The notes: generated by a model from the letters alone, not told the origin. Shown: positions 33,536 to 42,089, counted from the first letter of the stretch. The stretch is DNA of 64,000 bases from Halalkalibacter akibai JCM 9157 (GCF_000513135.1 NZ_BAUV01000011.1:37538-101537), one strand, 5' to 3'. Numbers and translations are program-made.

Positions 33536-34348
33536 TCATAAGCATAATTTCCTCGCGATGTTCGTAGATTCGTCTTTTGGTGTTTCTAATATAAAAGGAA
33601 TTTCGGATAAAGATGAAGTACTCAACACTTCTTGTAATTGAGATGGTGTGATATGACCGTCTATTAAATTAGCATGACGGTCTTTTCTTTGCCCAGTTGA
33701 GTACTTGGAATTATTAAAATGAACTGCTTTCAATTCATTAAAATAATTCAACTCTATAGCTTTTTTTTCTAACAAAGACCAATTTTCCCCGGTCCAGATC
33801 CCACTTGCAAAAGCATGACAGGTATCGAAGCAAAAGCCTATTTGATCTGGAAAATCAGTTAAGGAACGAACTTGGACCATTTCTTCGAGTGTAATTCCCA
33901 TATCACTACCAGCACCAGCGTTGTTCTCAAGTAAAATTTTCGCTGTTCCACTCCAGTTGGTTAAAACCTGGTTTAATACATCAATCATTTTCTTATAACC
34001 TTCAAGTGGATCAGTTTTTGTTGTCGTGCCAAAATGAACGACAACACCAATGGAGCCACAGGCCTCAACAATTTCTAGATCATTCTGAAGTGAGTAAATG
34101 ATTTGCTGTTCAAGATCTTTATTATCTGGAATAAGTTTAGTTGGATAGGGGCTATGAGCAACGGAAGCGATATTATGTTCAGAACAAAAAGTAGCGCAGT
34201 CCTTAGCATCTTCTAGATCAAAATTTTTTACCCCAATACTTCGAGGATTTTTGGGGAAATACTGAAATGCGTTAGCACCTAAATCTAAAGCAGTTTTAGC
34301 TGCCTGCAAATAACCGTTACGAATACTTACATGACTACCAAAAAACAT
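33536..34348 (-). CDS. nfo: deoxyribonuclease IV (AP endonuclease, Nfo family)
   Basis: A 270-residue TIM-barrel endonuclease acting at abasic sites in base excision repair. The ATG at 34348 follows GGAGGAG; the longer reading from a TTG codes across that SD. Motifs: GSHVSIRNGYL, ANAFQYFPKNPRS, VAHSPYPTKL, VHFGT, ENNAGAGSDMG, GFCFDTCHAFASG, AVHFNNSK and FILETPKDE, which carry the His/Glu/Asp ligands of the three-zinc site. Slightly short at the C-terminus but complete. Stands alone between an SDR unit and a DsbA-family gene. Confidence 0.9.
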   Translation of the reverse strand: MFFGSHVSIRNGYLQAAKTALDLGANAFQYFPKNPRSIGVKNFDLEDAKDCATFCSEHNIASVAHSPYPTKLIPDNKDLEQQIIYSLQNDLEIVEACGSIGVVVHFGTTTKTDPLEGYKKMIDVLNQVLTNWSGTAKILLENNAGAGSDMGITLEEMVQVRSLTDFPDQIGFCFDTCHAFASGIWTGENWSLLEKKAIELNYFNELKAVHFNNSKYSTGQRKDRHANLIDGHITPSQLQEVLSTSSLSEIPFILETPKDESTNIARKLCL

Positions 34349-34440
34349 GAGAGACTCCTCCAAAATTAGTAAGTGTAATCTTCTTTTCCCCGATTACAGA
34401 CTTTATTATGTTAAGTGTTGAAAATTAGCAACAAGGGACT

Positions 34441-34478
34441 AAGAAAAACACTAAGTCATTGGAAGTGACCTAGTGTTT
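34441..34478 (-). terminator. terminator of the DsbA-family gene (minus strand)
   Basis: On the minus strand AAACACTAGGTCA / TGACTTAGTGTTT is followed by TTCTT; arms at 34446-34458 and 34466-34478 with one mismatch. Confidence 0.75.
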
Positions 34479-34487
34479 AACTACGGA

Positions 34488-35210
34488 TTATTTGTTGTCG
34501 ATGTCACAGCCAGTTTCATTGCAAACAGCAGCAGTTTGATCGGTTTTTCCTAATGGCTGTAATGTCTGTTTCTGGTTTTCTTCTTCCCATACTTGTTCAA
34601 GAGCATTAAGAAAGACCTCTTTAGGCTGAGCTCCTGAGATTGCGTATTTTCGATTGATGACAAAAAAGGGAACCCCTTGAACACCTATTTCTCTAGCTTC
34701 TTGTTCATCAAAACGGACTTCTGACTCAAATTGATCTCCTTTAAGGATAAGATCTGTCTCCGTTTGATCTAAGCCCAGTTCAGCTGCTAGTTTTAGAAGA
34801 GACTTTTTATCGCTTAACACGATGTTGTCATGAAAATAAGCATGTAATAACCGTTCTGTCATCTCAGCTGCATTTCCTTTTGTCTCAGCAAATTTGGCGA
34901 GGCGGTGAGCATCCAATGTATTGGTGAACTTAACTTTATCATAATTGAATTGTAATCCGACCTCTTTTGCCTGTTGAACAATGTTATCGTTCATTTTTTT
35001 AGCCTGTTCAACAGAGGTTCCGTATTTCTTTGCTATTGCTTCATGTATCGTTAGAGTAGTTTCACGACTAGCATTCGGGTCCAATTCAAAAGCTTTAAAT
35101 TGAATCTCAACTTTATCTTTGTGAGGAAAAACGTCTAATGCTTGTTCTAAACGACGTTTCCCAATATAACAAAATGGACAGACGAAATCAGACCAGACTT
35201 CAATGATCAT
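34488..35210 (-). CDS. DsbA-family oxidoreductase, FrnE-like
   Basis: A 240-residue thioredoxin-fold protein with the redox pair CPFC in VWSDFVCPFCYIGKRRLEQAL near the N-terminus, an inserted helical domain (LDAHRLAKFAETKGNAAEMTERLLHAYFHDN) and cis-Pro GVPFFVINRKYAISGAQP. It has no signal peptide, so it works in the cytosol. The start at 35210 puts MIIEVW first; upstream codons run into the SD AAGGAAGG. The C-terminal tail holds a further Cys pair (VCNETGCDIDNK). Relatives include FrnE of Deinococcus and polyketide FrnE; a role in thiol or disulfide stress is likely. Confidence 0.87.
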   Translation of the reverse strand: MIIEVWSDFVCPFCYIGKRRLEQALDVFPHKDKVEIQFKAFELDPNASRETTLTIHEAIAKKYGTSVEQAKKMNDNIVQQAKEVGLQFNYDKVKFTNTLDAHRLAKFAETKGNAAEMTERLLHAYFHDNIVLSDKKSLLKLAAELGLDQTETDLILKGDQFESEVRFDEQEAREIGVQGVPFFVINRKYAISGAQPKEVFLNALEQVWEEENQKQTLQPLGKTDQTAAVCNETGCDIDNK

Positions 35211-35345
35211 TACTATCACATACCTTCCTTTATTCAATAAGGATACAGTAACATAAATTCATTTAATCAGCTAAAAAAGAGTGTCATGTTCCTAGATATT
35301 TTTTCATATGAATCAAGACAAGCATAGATGGGAGGAGTCTGTTAC

Positions 35346-35988
35346 GTGTCTTTTTTGCATGAAAATGGATGGTTACTTTTCTTGGTGTCTGAAGGTTTAA
35401 CTTGGATTTTAATTGCTTTCTTTTTTTACTGTCGATACTGGCTAAGGTATGATAGGTTAAGTCAATTATGGTTAATTCTTATCGTTTTTATAAATATCTT
35501 TCAAATTCTTCTTGGTGGTATTGATTTTTATATTACCGGTGAAATTTCGTTTTTTTCAGATATTTATTGTTCTATTCATTACATATGCTACAACTCTAGG
35601 AAAATCAGACTTTCAACGCCTAGATCAATTTATTAAGGAGAAAATTCATGCAACGAGTAAACGAATAGACCGTATTACAGAATTGGAAGAATTGCGCCAA
35701 TACCTTCCTTTTCGCCTCAATCTGTTTGCGTTACACACAATTGCTTTTGTGTTAATACATTATTTCTGGCTCTTACTTGATGTATCTGTAGGGGATAAGT
35801 GGACGAATTTCATTACAGTCTACTCAAGTTCTTGGTTCCAGCCCATCACATCCACATTTTTCGGGAATTCTATTTTCGTGATCATTAGCTATGTTTGGAG
35901 CATCATTTATTTATTTGATTTAATCGTTTTCCTCGTCTACGTAGGTATTAGGCTTTCATGGATAAAAGAGGGAATCAGCAGAAAATAG
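35346..35988 (+). pseudogene. integral membrane protein of unknown function, frameshifted
   Basis: GTG 35346 follows GGGAGGAG by eight bases. The first frame gives three hydrophobic segments up to GGIDFYITGEISFF, then leaves the frame in a run of seven T at 35550-35556. Removing one T continues QIFIVLFITYATTLGKSDFQRLDQFIKEKI and two more membrane segments, total about 213 residues with about five helices. I do not recognise the family. A charged cytosolic loop (KSDFQRLDQFIKEKIHATSKRIDRITELEELRQYL) lies in the middle. It precedes a HAD phosphatase gene by 51 bases. Confidence 0.65.
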
Positions 35989-36039
35989 TTAATTCTGGTA
36001 TTATAGGATTGTGATAAGCCTTATAAGGGAAGTGATCAT

Positions 36040-36780
36040 ATGGCAATAGAAAAAACAATAAAATTAATAGCAATTGATATGGATGGAACGTTATTAAACC
36101 AAAATCATGAGATTTCAATTGAAAACCGAAAAGCAATTAAAGAAGCAGAAGAAAAAGGAATTCATGTGGTCATTAGTACTGGACGTACACGAATGACTTG
36201 TGATAAGTTAGTTAATTCACTAGGTCTTACATCGCATCTAATCACTGTTAATGGCAGTGAAATTTGGGACGAGAACCGAACGCTTATTGAGAGACAATTA
36301 CTGGATCTTGAACATATCGAACAGATGTGGGGATTGAAACAAAAGCACAATACTACCTGCTGGGATGCGACTGTAAACCAAGTGTTACGAGAAGATTTCC
36401 CAGAGGAACTGTCAGAACATCAATGGATGAAATTTGGCTTTGATATAAAAGATGACCAAATCAGACAAAGCATTTTAGATGAATTATCGGCTAATCCTGC
36501 TTTGGAAATTACAAATTCAAGCCCGACTAACCTTGAGATAAATGCTGTTGGAGTTAACAAGGCAAAAGCAATTGAAAAAGTCTGCGATAGAATTGGAATC
36601 ACTATGGACAATGTTCTAGCAATGGGTGATAGCCTTAACGATTTAGCGATGATTAAAGAAGCCGGCATAGGTGTCGCAATGGGAAATGCACAACCATTCG
36701 TTAAAGAATGTGCTAATTGGGTAACGGCTTCAAATGTAGAAGATGGAGTTGCCTTGGCGATCCGAAGATGGGCGTTGTGA
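36040..36780 (+). CDS. Cof-type HAD-IIB phosphatase
   Basis: A 246-residue HAD-superfamily hydrolase. Motif I is IAIDMDGTLL with the nucleophile Asp and acid/base Asp, motif II is VVISTGRTRMT, the C2 cap lies at about 80-180, motif III Lys is in NKAKAIEKVCDRIGI and motif IV is MGDSLNDLAMIKEAG. Members dephosphorylate small phosphorylated metabolites such as sugar phosphates or flavin precursors; the substrate here cannot be told. GGGAAGTGAT precedes the ATG. A second member lies at 55994. Confidence 0.9.
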   Translation: MAIEKTIKLIAIDMDGTLLNQNHEISIENRKAIKEAEEKGIHVVISTGRTRMTCDKLVNSLGLTSHLITVNGSEIWDENRTLIERQLLDLEHIEQMWGLKQKHNTTCWDATVNQVLREDFPEELSEHQWMKFGFDIKDDQIRQSILDELSANPALEITNSSPTNLEINAVGVNKAKAIEKVCDRIGITMDNVLAMGDSLNDLAMIKEAGIGVAMGNAQPFVKECANWVTASNVEDGVALAIRRWAL

Positions 36781-36785
36781 ATAAA

Positions 36786-36824
36786 GACGGGGGACTGAAG
36801 AAGACTTGGGTCTCCCGTTTTTTT
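36786..36824 (+). terminator. terminator after HAD phosphatase gene
   Basis: ACGGGGGACT / GGTCTCCCGT pair with two weak positions and are followed by T7. Confidence 0.75.
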
Positions 36825-37220
36825 CGTTGAAAGTTATCCCGAATAACGTAACCACAATTGCGATAGAATGGGGATAACACAAGGGAGTAAGATTACCTAT
36901 TGATACATTAGGCTTTTTTTGTTGACATAGACTGTTTTTCTGAACTGTTACAACTATCATAGACAAGAAGCATAGAAATCTCGTAAACTTAAATTATCTT
37001 AATAGCCTTATAAATTAAATATTAGTAACTTTTCTTAAAAGCTCTTAAAGTGCCGTTTCACAATTTATTAAGTTGAATATTATGATAGTGAGTAGAATAA
37101 GTATCTTGTAAGTTAATATATCTATAAGAATAGACTAAGTTAATAGTTGTTGTATGGTAATAGAGACTCACTGAATTCTGCTTGAATGTTAATTAAAATA
37201 ATGAAAAGGAGGTAAAACAA
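36825..37220. other. AT-rich intergenic region
   Basis: About 400 bases without a credible gene. A 78-codon minus-strand frame across 36730-36966 has no SD and overlaps the terminator. No clear promoter pair was found before the next gene. Confidence 0.5.
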
Positions 37221-37409
37221 ATGGACTATCTCATGTTCTGTGATCATTGTGGAATGCCAAAGCCGATCGAAGAATACATCATGAGGGAGTACTTTTGGAT
37301 TGCAAGTCATGTTTATTGTAACAATTGTGAAATGGCAAATGATATTCCAAAGCATTTACAATCTCTGGCTCTAGAGATGAGAAAAAATCGCTATGGCAGT
37401 ATAGACTAA
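37221..37409 (+). CDS. small zinc-ribbon-like protein
   Basis: A 62-residue protein with AAAGGAGG eight bases before the ATG. Two Cys pairs, FCDHCGMPKPIEEY and YCNNCEMANDIP, are about 25 residues apart and could bind one zinc, as in small zinc-ribbon or treble-clef proteins. The C-terminus is a charged helix (HLQSLALEMRKNRYG). No family name is known to me. It is convergent with the LysM gene and shares an AT-rich hairpin terminator with it. Confidence 0.7.
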   Translation: MDYLMFCDHCGMPKPIEEYIMREYFWIASHVYCNNCEMANDIPKHLQSLALEMRKNRYGSID

Positions 37410-37481
37410 TTGCTTAAGATAAATTTTTCTAGAGATAAAAGGGACAAGCGACTAACCAACGTTTCTTTTAATTAATCAAAA

Positions 37482-37516
37482 AGGATCAATTTGTTTTTAA
37501 AAAACAAATTGATCCT
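37482..37516. terminator. bidirectional AT-rich hairpin
   Basis: AGGATCAATTTGTTTT and AAAACAAATTGATCCT pair perfectly between two convergent genes. Confidence 0.75.
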
Positions 37517-37522
37517 AAAATG

Positions 37523-38350
37523 TTATTTATAGACAGTTACTTTTACGTCACGAACACCCCAGTTGATAGCATCTTGCTTCTCAGGAATAAAAAGGTCAAT
37601 TTTATTACCAACAATTGCACCGCCTGTATCACCAGCAATCGCATGCCCATAGCCTTCTACATATACTTTAGAACCTAGCGGGATAACAGATGGATCTACT
37701 GAGATAACCTTTTTATCTGGATTATCGAGTAAATTAAGGCCAGTTGCTGTAATACCAGAACATCCGTTACAAGAAGCAGTATAAGCAGTTGCTGACATGG
37801 TTAGTTCCATCGCTACATCCTCTGTAGAAGTTTCCTCTTTGACAGGCTTGTCTACTTTGACTTCAGGCTCTTGCGTTTGTTCTTTTGTTGCCGCCATTTC
37901 GACCGGTTTTTCAACAATCCTTTCTGCTTTTTGCTTTTCAGATGTTGTTACTGTTTCTTGATTTAAGGAAGCTTTTGATGAATGCTCCAAGTAAATATCT
38001 AAAATTTGCCCCTCGAAAATAAGGCTTGCGTCTTTTATGTTATTCCATTCTTGTATTTGTTTCCAATTAATATTATTAAATTTCATGGAAATATCAGATA
38101 AAGTTTCTCCTTTTTGTACTTCATATTGTTCTACTAATTCAACTTTAAGACGATCTCCAGGATATATAAGGTGGCTTGAAAGATTGTTCCATTCTTTAAG
38201 TGTATCAACTGATATGGAATGTTTAGATGCGATCGCTGATAGTGTGTCTCCTTTTTGAATTGTTACTTCTGCAGCAGATGCATGTAATCCAAAACTAAGT
38301 GTTCCAAGTAGGGTAGCTACAGTGGCGAGTGAAACAATACTTTTTTTCAT
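37523..38350 (-). CDS. LysM and 3D-domain cell-wall hydrolase, YocH-like
   Basis: A 275-residue exported protein. The ATG at 38350 follows GGAGGT; the first 25 residues are a signal peptide ending HASAA. Two LysM repeats bind peptidoglycan (VTIQKGDTLSAIASKHSISVDTLKEWNNL and YEVQKGETLSDISMKFNNINWKQIQEWNNI), then a Glu/Lys/Thr-rich linker, then a C-terminal 3D domain with the catalytic Asps (TAYTASCNGCSGITATGLNL, ISVDPSVIPLGSKVYVEGYG, AGDTGGAIVGNKIDLFI). This is the layout of B. subtilis YocH, a muralytic enzyme. A perfect WalR box lies about 80 bases upstream, fitting growth-linked control. Confidence 0.92.
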   Translation of the reverse strand: MKKSIVSLATVATLLGTLSFGLHASAAEVTIQKGDTLSAIASKHSISVDTLKEWNNLSSHLIYPGDRLKVELVEQYEVQKGETLSDISMKFNNINWKQIQEWNNIKDASLIFEGQILDIYLEHSSKASLNQETVTTSEKQKAERIVEKPVEMAATKEQTQEPEVKVDKPVKEETSTEDVAMELTMSATAYTASCNGCSGITATGLNLLDNPDKKVISVDPSVIPLGSKVYVEGYGHAIAGDTGGAIVGNKIDLFIPEKQDAINWGVRDVKVTVYK

Positions 38351-38429
38351 GTGATACCTCCAAAATGTGTTGTAACTATTCAAGTGCCTTAACTATAACA
38401 TCTATCTTTCTAATCCAAAGAACAAGAAA

Positions 38430-38446
38430 ATAACATTTGGATTACA
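38430..38446 (-). promoter_or_regulatory. WalR binding site of the yocH-like gene
   Basis: Read on the minus strand, TGTAAT CCAAA TGTTAT matches the WalR consensus TGTWAH-N5-TGTWAH at every position. A TATAGT -10 candidate follows at a fitting distance, and the -35 is weak, as expected for activation. The remainder of the gap up to 38558 shows nothing else. Confidence 0.85.
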
Positions 38447-38558
38447 CACATAACAGATTGATGTTAGGTGTGTGACAAGCCTTACGTGATTTTACATAAT
38501 GCACTTTTGAACTCCTAACTATTTCACGTTCTTATGTGATAATATGAAAATAGGAAAA

Positions 38559-38601
38559 GGGATAATCCAAAGGCTTTGCTACTGCCCTTTTAGATTATCC
38601 C
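38559..38601 (-). terminator. terminator of uspA-like gene (minus strand)
   Basis: GGGATAATC / GATTATCCC with inner AAAGG / CCTTT pairing; on the minus strand it is followed by TTTTCCTATTTTC. Confidence 0.75.
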
Positions 38602-38674
38602 AATGATGGACGGCTAGAATGGAGATATAGAACGATCTGTTACTCAATGTTGCACAATATACTGTGATAAATTG

Positions 38675-39118
38675 TTAATGTTGTTTTCTTACAATTAATA
38701 CATCACATTTTGCCCGTCTAGCTATATTCTCTGAAACACTTCCTATAAATAATCTCTCAACAGCGTTAATTCCGGTTGCGCCTGCTATAATGAGATCTGC
38801 TTGATACTTATCTGCTATGTCTCTAGGAATTTTTATTTTCGGTGATCCGTAATCAAGAGCTATTTCTACATCAAGAATGCCAGCTTCTTCGGCGTCTTTT
38901 TTATAAGTTATTAACATCTCTTGCCCATATTTTTCAGTTTGTTCTACAATTGTTCGGTCGTACTGTTCAATAGTTGCTGATGGTCTATTATCAATAATAT
39001 ATGAAATGACAAGCTTAGCTTCCTCCAACTTTGCCATTTTAAAAGCTTTCTTTAAAGCTAATTCAGATTCAGTTGACCCGTCCACTGCAACTAAAATAGT
39101 CTGATAATGAAAAGCCAT
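38675..39118 (-). CDS. universal stress protein (UspA family)
   Basis: A 147-residue UspA protein. ATG 39118 lies nine bases behind GAAGGAG. It begins YQTILVAVDGSTESELALKKAF and ends with the ATP-binding signature GATGINAVERLFIGSVSENIARRAKCDVLIVR (G-2x-G-9x-G-S type), so it should bind ATP. Such proteins support survival in starvation or stress. It is single, between the yocH-like gene and a divergent membrane protein. Confidence 0.92.
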   Translation of the reverse strand: MAFHYQTILVAVDGSTESELALKKAFKMAKLEEAKLVISYIIDNRPSATIEQYDRTIVEQTEKYGQEMLITYKKDAEEAGILDVEIALDYGSPKIKIPRDIADKYQADLIIAGATGINAVERLFIGSVSENIARRAKCDVLIVRKQH

Positions 39119-39262
39119 TTTTACCAACTCCTTCGTTTATCTAGTGATCCTATATGTTAATCGTAATGGATTTTTACTCAGACGACTGTGATGATCATCA
39201 CAGTTATAAAGTCATTAAAAAGAAAGTAGGAATTTTTTATTAACTATAAAAGTAGGTGTGAA

Positions 39263-39883
39263 GTGAAAAAACGTTTAATTATTTATTTGGTTGGGCTTTG
39301 TATTACAGCTTTAGGTATTTCCTTGATCATTTTGTCTCAGGCTGGAGCTGGTCCAATGGATATGGTAGCTGTTGGATTAAATCAGCATTTAGGATTAACT
39401 ATTGGTGTATGGGCAATTCTTTCTCAAGCCGTCCTTGTGTTAATTACAGGGGCAATTGAGTGGAAAAGGTTACAATTGGAATCCATTATAGCGATAGTCG
39501 TTAGGAGTTGGTTTCTTGATTTTTGGATTTACATAGCATTGAAAGACATTCCTTTTACAGCTACATGGGGTTCGCAGTGGCTGACCTTTTTACTAGGCAT
39601 TGTTGCAGTTGGACTTGGTATTGGTATCTACTTAGAAGCAAGATTACCAAGAACACCAATTGACGGTTTGATGCTAGCAATTCACAACAGGACAGGGTGG
39701 AGCTTAAGCGTGTCCCGAATTTTAATTGAAGCAGGAGCTGCAATTGCCGGTTATTTGTTAGGTGGACCAATAGGTTTAGGAACCATATTAATTGTCTTGA
39801 TTTTAGGAAGAATTATTCAATTCACGAACAAAAAAGTTAAGCAATTACTAAGAAATCCATCAGTGGCAGTGGCCAATCATTAA
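39263..39883 (+). CDS. YczE/YyaS-family membrane protein
   Basis: A 206-residue protein starting at GTG behind AGTAGGTG. Five hydrophobic helices are visible (IIYLVGLCITALGISLIIL, GVWAILSQAVLVLITGAI, WLTFLLGIVAVGLGIGIYL, ILIEAGAAIAGYLLGG, TILIVLILGRIIQF). The QAGAGPMDMVAVGLNQHLGL and TPIDGLMLAIHNRTGWSLSVSR stretches are typical of the YczE family. Molecular function is unknown; B. subtilis YczE affects surfactin or bacillaene production. Monocistronic. Confidence 0.85.
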   Translation: MKKRLIIYLVGLCITALGISLIILSQAGAGPMDMVAVGLNQHLGLTIGVWAILSQAVLVLITGAIEWKRLQLESIIAIVVRSWFLDFWIYIALKDIPFTATWGSQWLTFLLGIVAVGLGIGIYLEARLPRTPIDGLMLAIHNRTGWSLSVSRILIEAGAAIAGYLLGGPIGLGTILIVLILGRIIQFTNKKVKQLLRNPSVAVANH

Positions 39884-39989
39884 GTGGAAGAAGTGGGAGA
39901 AACATGAAAGTAGTTATTATACCAATCCGTATAAAGGAAGCTTACTGTTGAAAGATCCTTCGTCTTTTAAATTTCGACAGAAAAATAGG

Positions 39990-40018
39990 TTGACGGAAGG
40001 AGACCGATAGATTAATAT
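39990..40018 (+). promoter_or_regulatory. promoter of the Mn2+ riboswitch operon
   Basis: TTGACG (39990-39995) and TAATAT (40013-40018) with a 17-base gap, placing the RNA start about 20 bases before the aptamer. The preceding 100 bases show nothing else. Confidence 0.55.
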
Positions 40019-40043
40019 AAACTCATTCATAATAAAATAGTTC

Positions 40044-40164
40044 TCCTAAAGGGGAGTAGCTTTTACAGCAAAGTCGTCATTACGGAGCAAATGCTCTCGG
40101 CTTTGTTGGCGACGATTACGTTGTTAGCAAGACCTTTACATTTTGATGGTAAAGGTCTTTATTT
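40044..40164 (+). ncRNA. yybP-ykoY manganese riboswitch with terminator
   Basis: The conserved start CTAAAGGGGAGTAGC (40046-40060) and the closing GTTAGCAAGACCTTTA (40123-40138) are the signature of the yybP-ykoY aptamer, which senses Mn2+. Between them are a hairpin GGAGCAAATGCTC and the second conserved leg. The P1 3' strand overlaps terminator arm GACCTTTAC (40131-40139), which pairs with GTAAAGGTC (40149-40157) before TTTATTT. Mn2+ binding should favour the aptamer and release expression. The controlled genes include a TerC/YkoY-type exporter, the classical target. Confidence 0.93.
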
Positions 40165-40174
40165 GTGTTTAATT

Positions 40175-40207
40175 AACCTTTACCTGTCTAATTGGTAAAG
40201 GTTTTTT
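40175..40207 (+). terminator. second, tandem terminator in the riboswitch leader
   Basis: AACCTTTACC (40175-40184) / GGTAAAGGTT (40194-40203) with T6 at 40202-40207. Its arms are near copies of the first terminator's arms, so cross-pairing is possible. Confidence 0.82.
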
Positions 40208-40226
40208 GCATTTTAAAAGGTGGTGA

Positions 40227-40511
40227 ATGGTTATGGGGAAAAAGCTGAAGAGACTTGGGTTTATGCTGAAATTCTGGAGATTACTTCCTTTTTTGAAAGA
40301 CTTTTTTCTTTCTGAAGAGGTGATCTGGAAAAAGAAATTTCTGGGTATTGGTTTGTTAATCATTTATGTAGTATTTCCATTTGATTTAATTCCTGACTTT
40401 CTCGGGATATTTGGTTTATTAGATGATCTTGTGATTGCAACCTTTGTGATGAACAGAATAATTCATTTAGCGCCACTAGCTTTAAAACAAAAATACGAGT
40501 TGCAAGTATAG
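40227..40511 (+). CDS. DUF1232 (YkvA-family) small membrane protein
   Basis: A 94-residue protein after AAAAGGTGG. The core WKKKFLGIGLLIIYVVFPFDLIPDFLGIFGLLDDLVIATFVM contains the DUF1232 signature P-x-D-L-I-P-D plus GLLDD, within a hydrophobic hairpin, so it is probably membrane bound. The function of the family is unknown. It sits between the Mn2+ riboswitch and the TerC-type exporter gene, 15 bases before the latter, so it is co-expressed under high manganese. That is a hint that it aids manganese export or membrane adaptation. Confidence 0.85.
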   Translation: MVMGKKLKRLGFMLKFWRLLPFLKDFFLSEEVIWKKKFLGIGLLIIYVVFPFDLIPDFLGIFGLLDDLVIATFVMNRIIHLAPLALKQKYELQV

Positions 40512-40526
40512 GGAGGATTATAAAAA

Positions 40527-41315
40527 TTGGATTTCTCAATCATTATTGAATATAGTTGGGTGCTTTTATTATTAATACTATTAGAAGGTTTGTTAGCGGC
40601 GGATAATGCTTTGGTTCTTGCTATTATGGTAAAGCATCTTCCTGAAGAGCAAAGGAAGAAGGCGTTATTTTATGGTTTAGCGGGAGCATTTGTGTTTCGC
40701 TTTGGATCGTTATTTGCTATTTCATTCTTAATTAATGTATGGCAAGTTCAAGCAATTGGTGCTGTTTATTTGTTATTCATTGCCCTCAATCATATATTTA
40801 GAAAATTCATCATAAAAAAAGCCGAGGATTCGATCGAAGAGAGCAAGCAGAAAAAGCAATCAGGCTTTTGGGTTACAGTTCTAAAAGTGGAACTTGCAGA
40901 CATTGCTTTTGCAGTCGATTCTATTTTAGCAGCTGTCGCATTGGCAGTGTTGCTTCCTGATACAGGTCTACCAAATATAGGTGGGTTAGACGGAGGAAAG
41001 TTCCTGGTCATTTTTGCGGGTGGATTTATTGGTTTAATTATAATGCGTTTTGCAGCAACTGTCTTTGTTAAACTGCTGCATGCTAGACCAGGTCTGGAAA
41101 CTACTGCGTTTATCATTGTTGGTTGGGTTGGAGTAAAGCTTGCAGTTTATACTTTATCACACCCTGCACTAGGTGTAATTCCAGAAGCTTTTGTTAAATC
41201 ACCTTATTGGAAGATAACCTTCTATGCTGTCCTTGTTCTAATAGCAGTAGGTGGTTGGTTCTTTTCTAAAGAGGTCCCTGAGGATCAACAAGAAAAAACG
41301 AATCAAACGGCTTAA
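40527..41315 (+). CDS. TerC/YkoY-family metal (Mn2+) exporter
   Basis: A 262-residue membrane protein starting at TTG 40527 behind GGGAGGATT. Seven or so helices; the two acidic family motifs are EGLLAADNALVLAIMVKHL and VELADIAFAVDSILAAVAL. TerC-family proteins of Bacillus (YkoY, YceF, MeeF/MeeY) export Mn2+ and supply it to secreted enzymes. Control by a yybP-ykoY riboswitch supports the substrate. The last gene of this short operon or followed by a kinase-like gene 23 bases on. Confidence 0.9.
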   Translation: MDFSIIIEYSWVLLLLILLEGLLAADNALVLAIMVKHLPEEQRKKALFYGLAGAFVFRFGSLFAISFLINVWQVQAIGAVYLLFIALNHIFRKFIIKKAEDSIEESKQKKQSGFWVTVLKVELADIAFAVDSILAAVALAVLLPDTGLPNIGGLDGGKFLVIFAGGFIGLIIMRFAATVFVKLLHARPGLETTAFIIVGWVGVKLAVYTLSHPALGVIPEAFVKSPYWKITFYAVLVLIAVGGWFFSKEVPEDQQEKTNQTA

Positions 41316-41338
41316 CTTTAAATGAAGGGTTGATTAAT

Positions 41339-42016
41339 ATGGAATGGGATCAAGCAGCTGAGATGATAGATAAGATTGAAGTTGTCGCAAGTAAAAATAA
41401 TGAACTTGTGAAAGTGAAAGATGTCCCTGAATGTTATCAATGTGTTGGTGTTGGAACGGATGCTGCTGTATTCCGTTCCACAAAAGCACCAGAGTTTGCC
41501 TTTAAAGTATTCAGTCATATTAAGCTTGAAAAGATGGAAATGGAAAAGCGAGTATATGACGTGCTAGGAGATACGTCTTTCTTTCCTCGATACTACGGGA
41601 GTGGTGAGAACTATCTAGTTTTAAGCTATGAAGACGGTTTGACATTGTACGACTGTTTAATTAAAGGGATTGAAATACCGAAAAGGGCTATAGAAGATGT
41701 AGAAGAAGCACGTGCATATGCAAAAAGTAAAGGGTTAAATCCTAGAGACATTCACTTAAGAAACATTCTTCTTCACAATGGAAGAGCGAAGTTGCTAGAT
41801 GTCTCAGAATATATGAAACAAGGAAATGATACTAGGTGGGAATGTCTAAAAGCTGGATATATGGAATATTATTATTTATTGAGTGGAAAGCCAATTCCGG
41901 TTTGGATACTTGAAACAGTTCGGAAGTGGTATAACCAATGTGAACCTGAGTTTTTTAATGAGCAAGAGTTTATTCATAAGCTGTTCAAGTTGTTTAAACT
42001 CGAAAATAACACATAA
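41339..42016 (+). CDS. serine/threonine protein kinase-like protein
   Basis: A 225-residue small kinase-like fold. ATG 41339 is nine bases after GAAGGG. VGVGTDAAVFRS resembles a glycine-rich loop and FAFKVF holds the ATP-site Lys; RDIHLRNILL near residue 138 is the catalytic loop with Asp and Asn, and KLLDVSEY replaces DFG. Lobes are short compared with eukaryotic-type kinases, as in Bacillus YrzF/YbdM-like proteins. No membrane segment. It follows the Mn2+ exporter gene by 23 bases without a terminator, so it may share the riboswitch. Target unknown. Confidence 0.75.
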   Translation: MEWDQAAEMIDKIEVVASKNNELVKVKDVPECYQCVGVGTDAAVFRSTKAPEFAFKVFSHIKLEKMEMEKRVYDVLGDTSFFPRYYGSGENYLVLSYEDGLTLYDCLIKGIEIPKRAIEDVEEARAYAKSKGLNPRDIHLRNILLHNGRAKLLDVSEYMKQGNDTRWECLKAGYMEYYYLLSGKPIPVWILETVRKWYNQCEPEFFNEQEFIHKLFKLFKLENNT

Positions 42017-42089
42017 TGAGGTGTAACTTTTCAATTCTTTCCTTCGTTCTAATAGTACGTAGCATGATAACAAATGAGTAGGTGAACAT

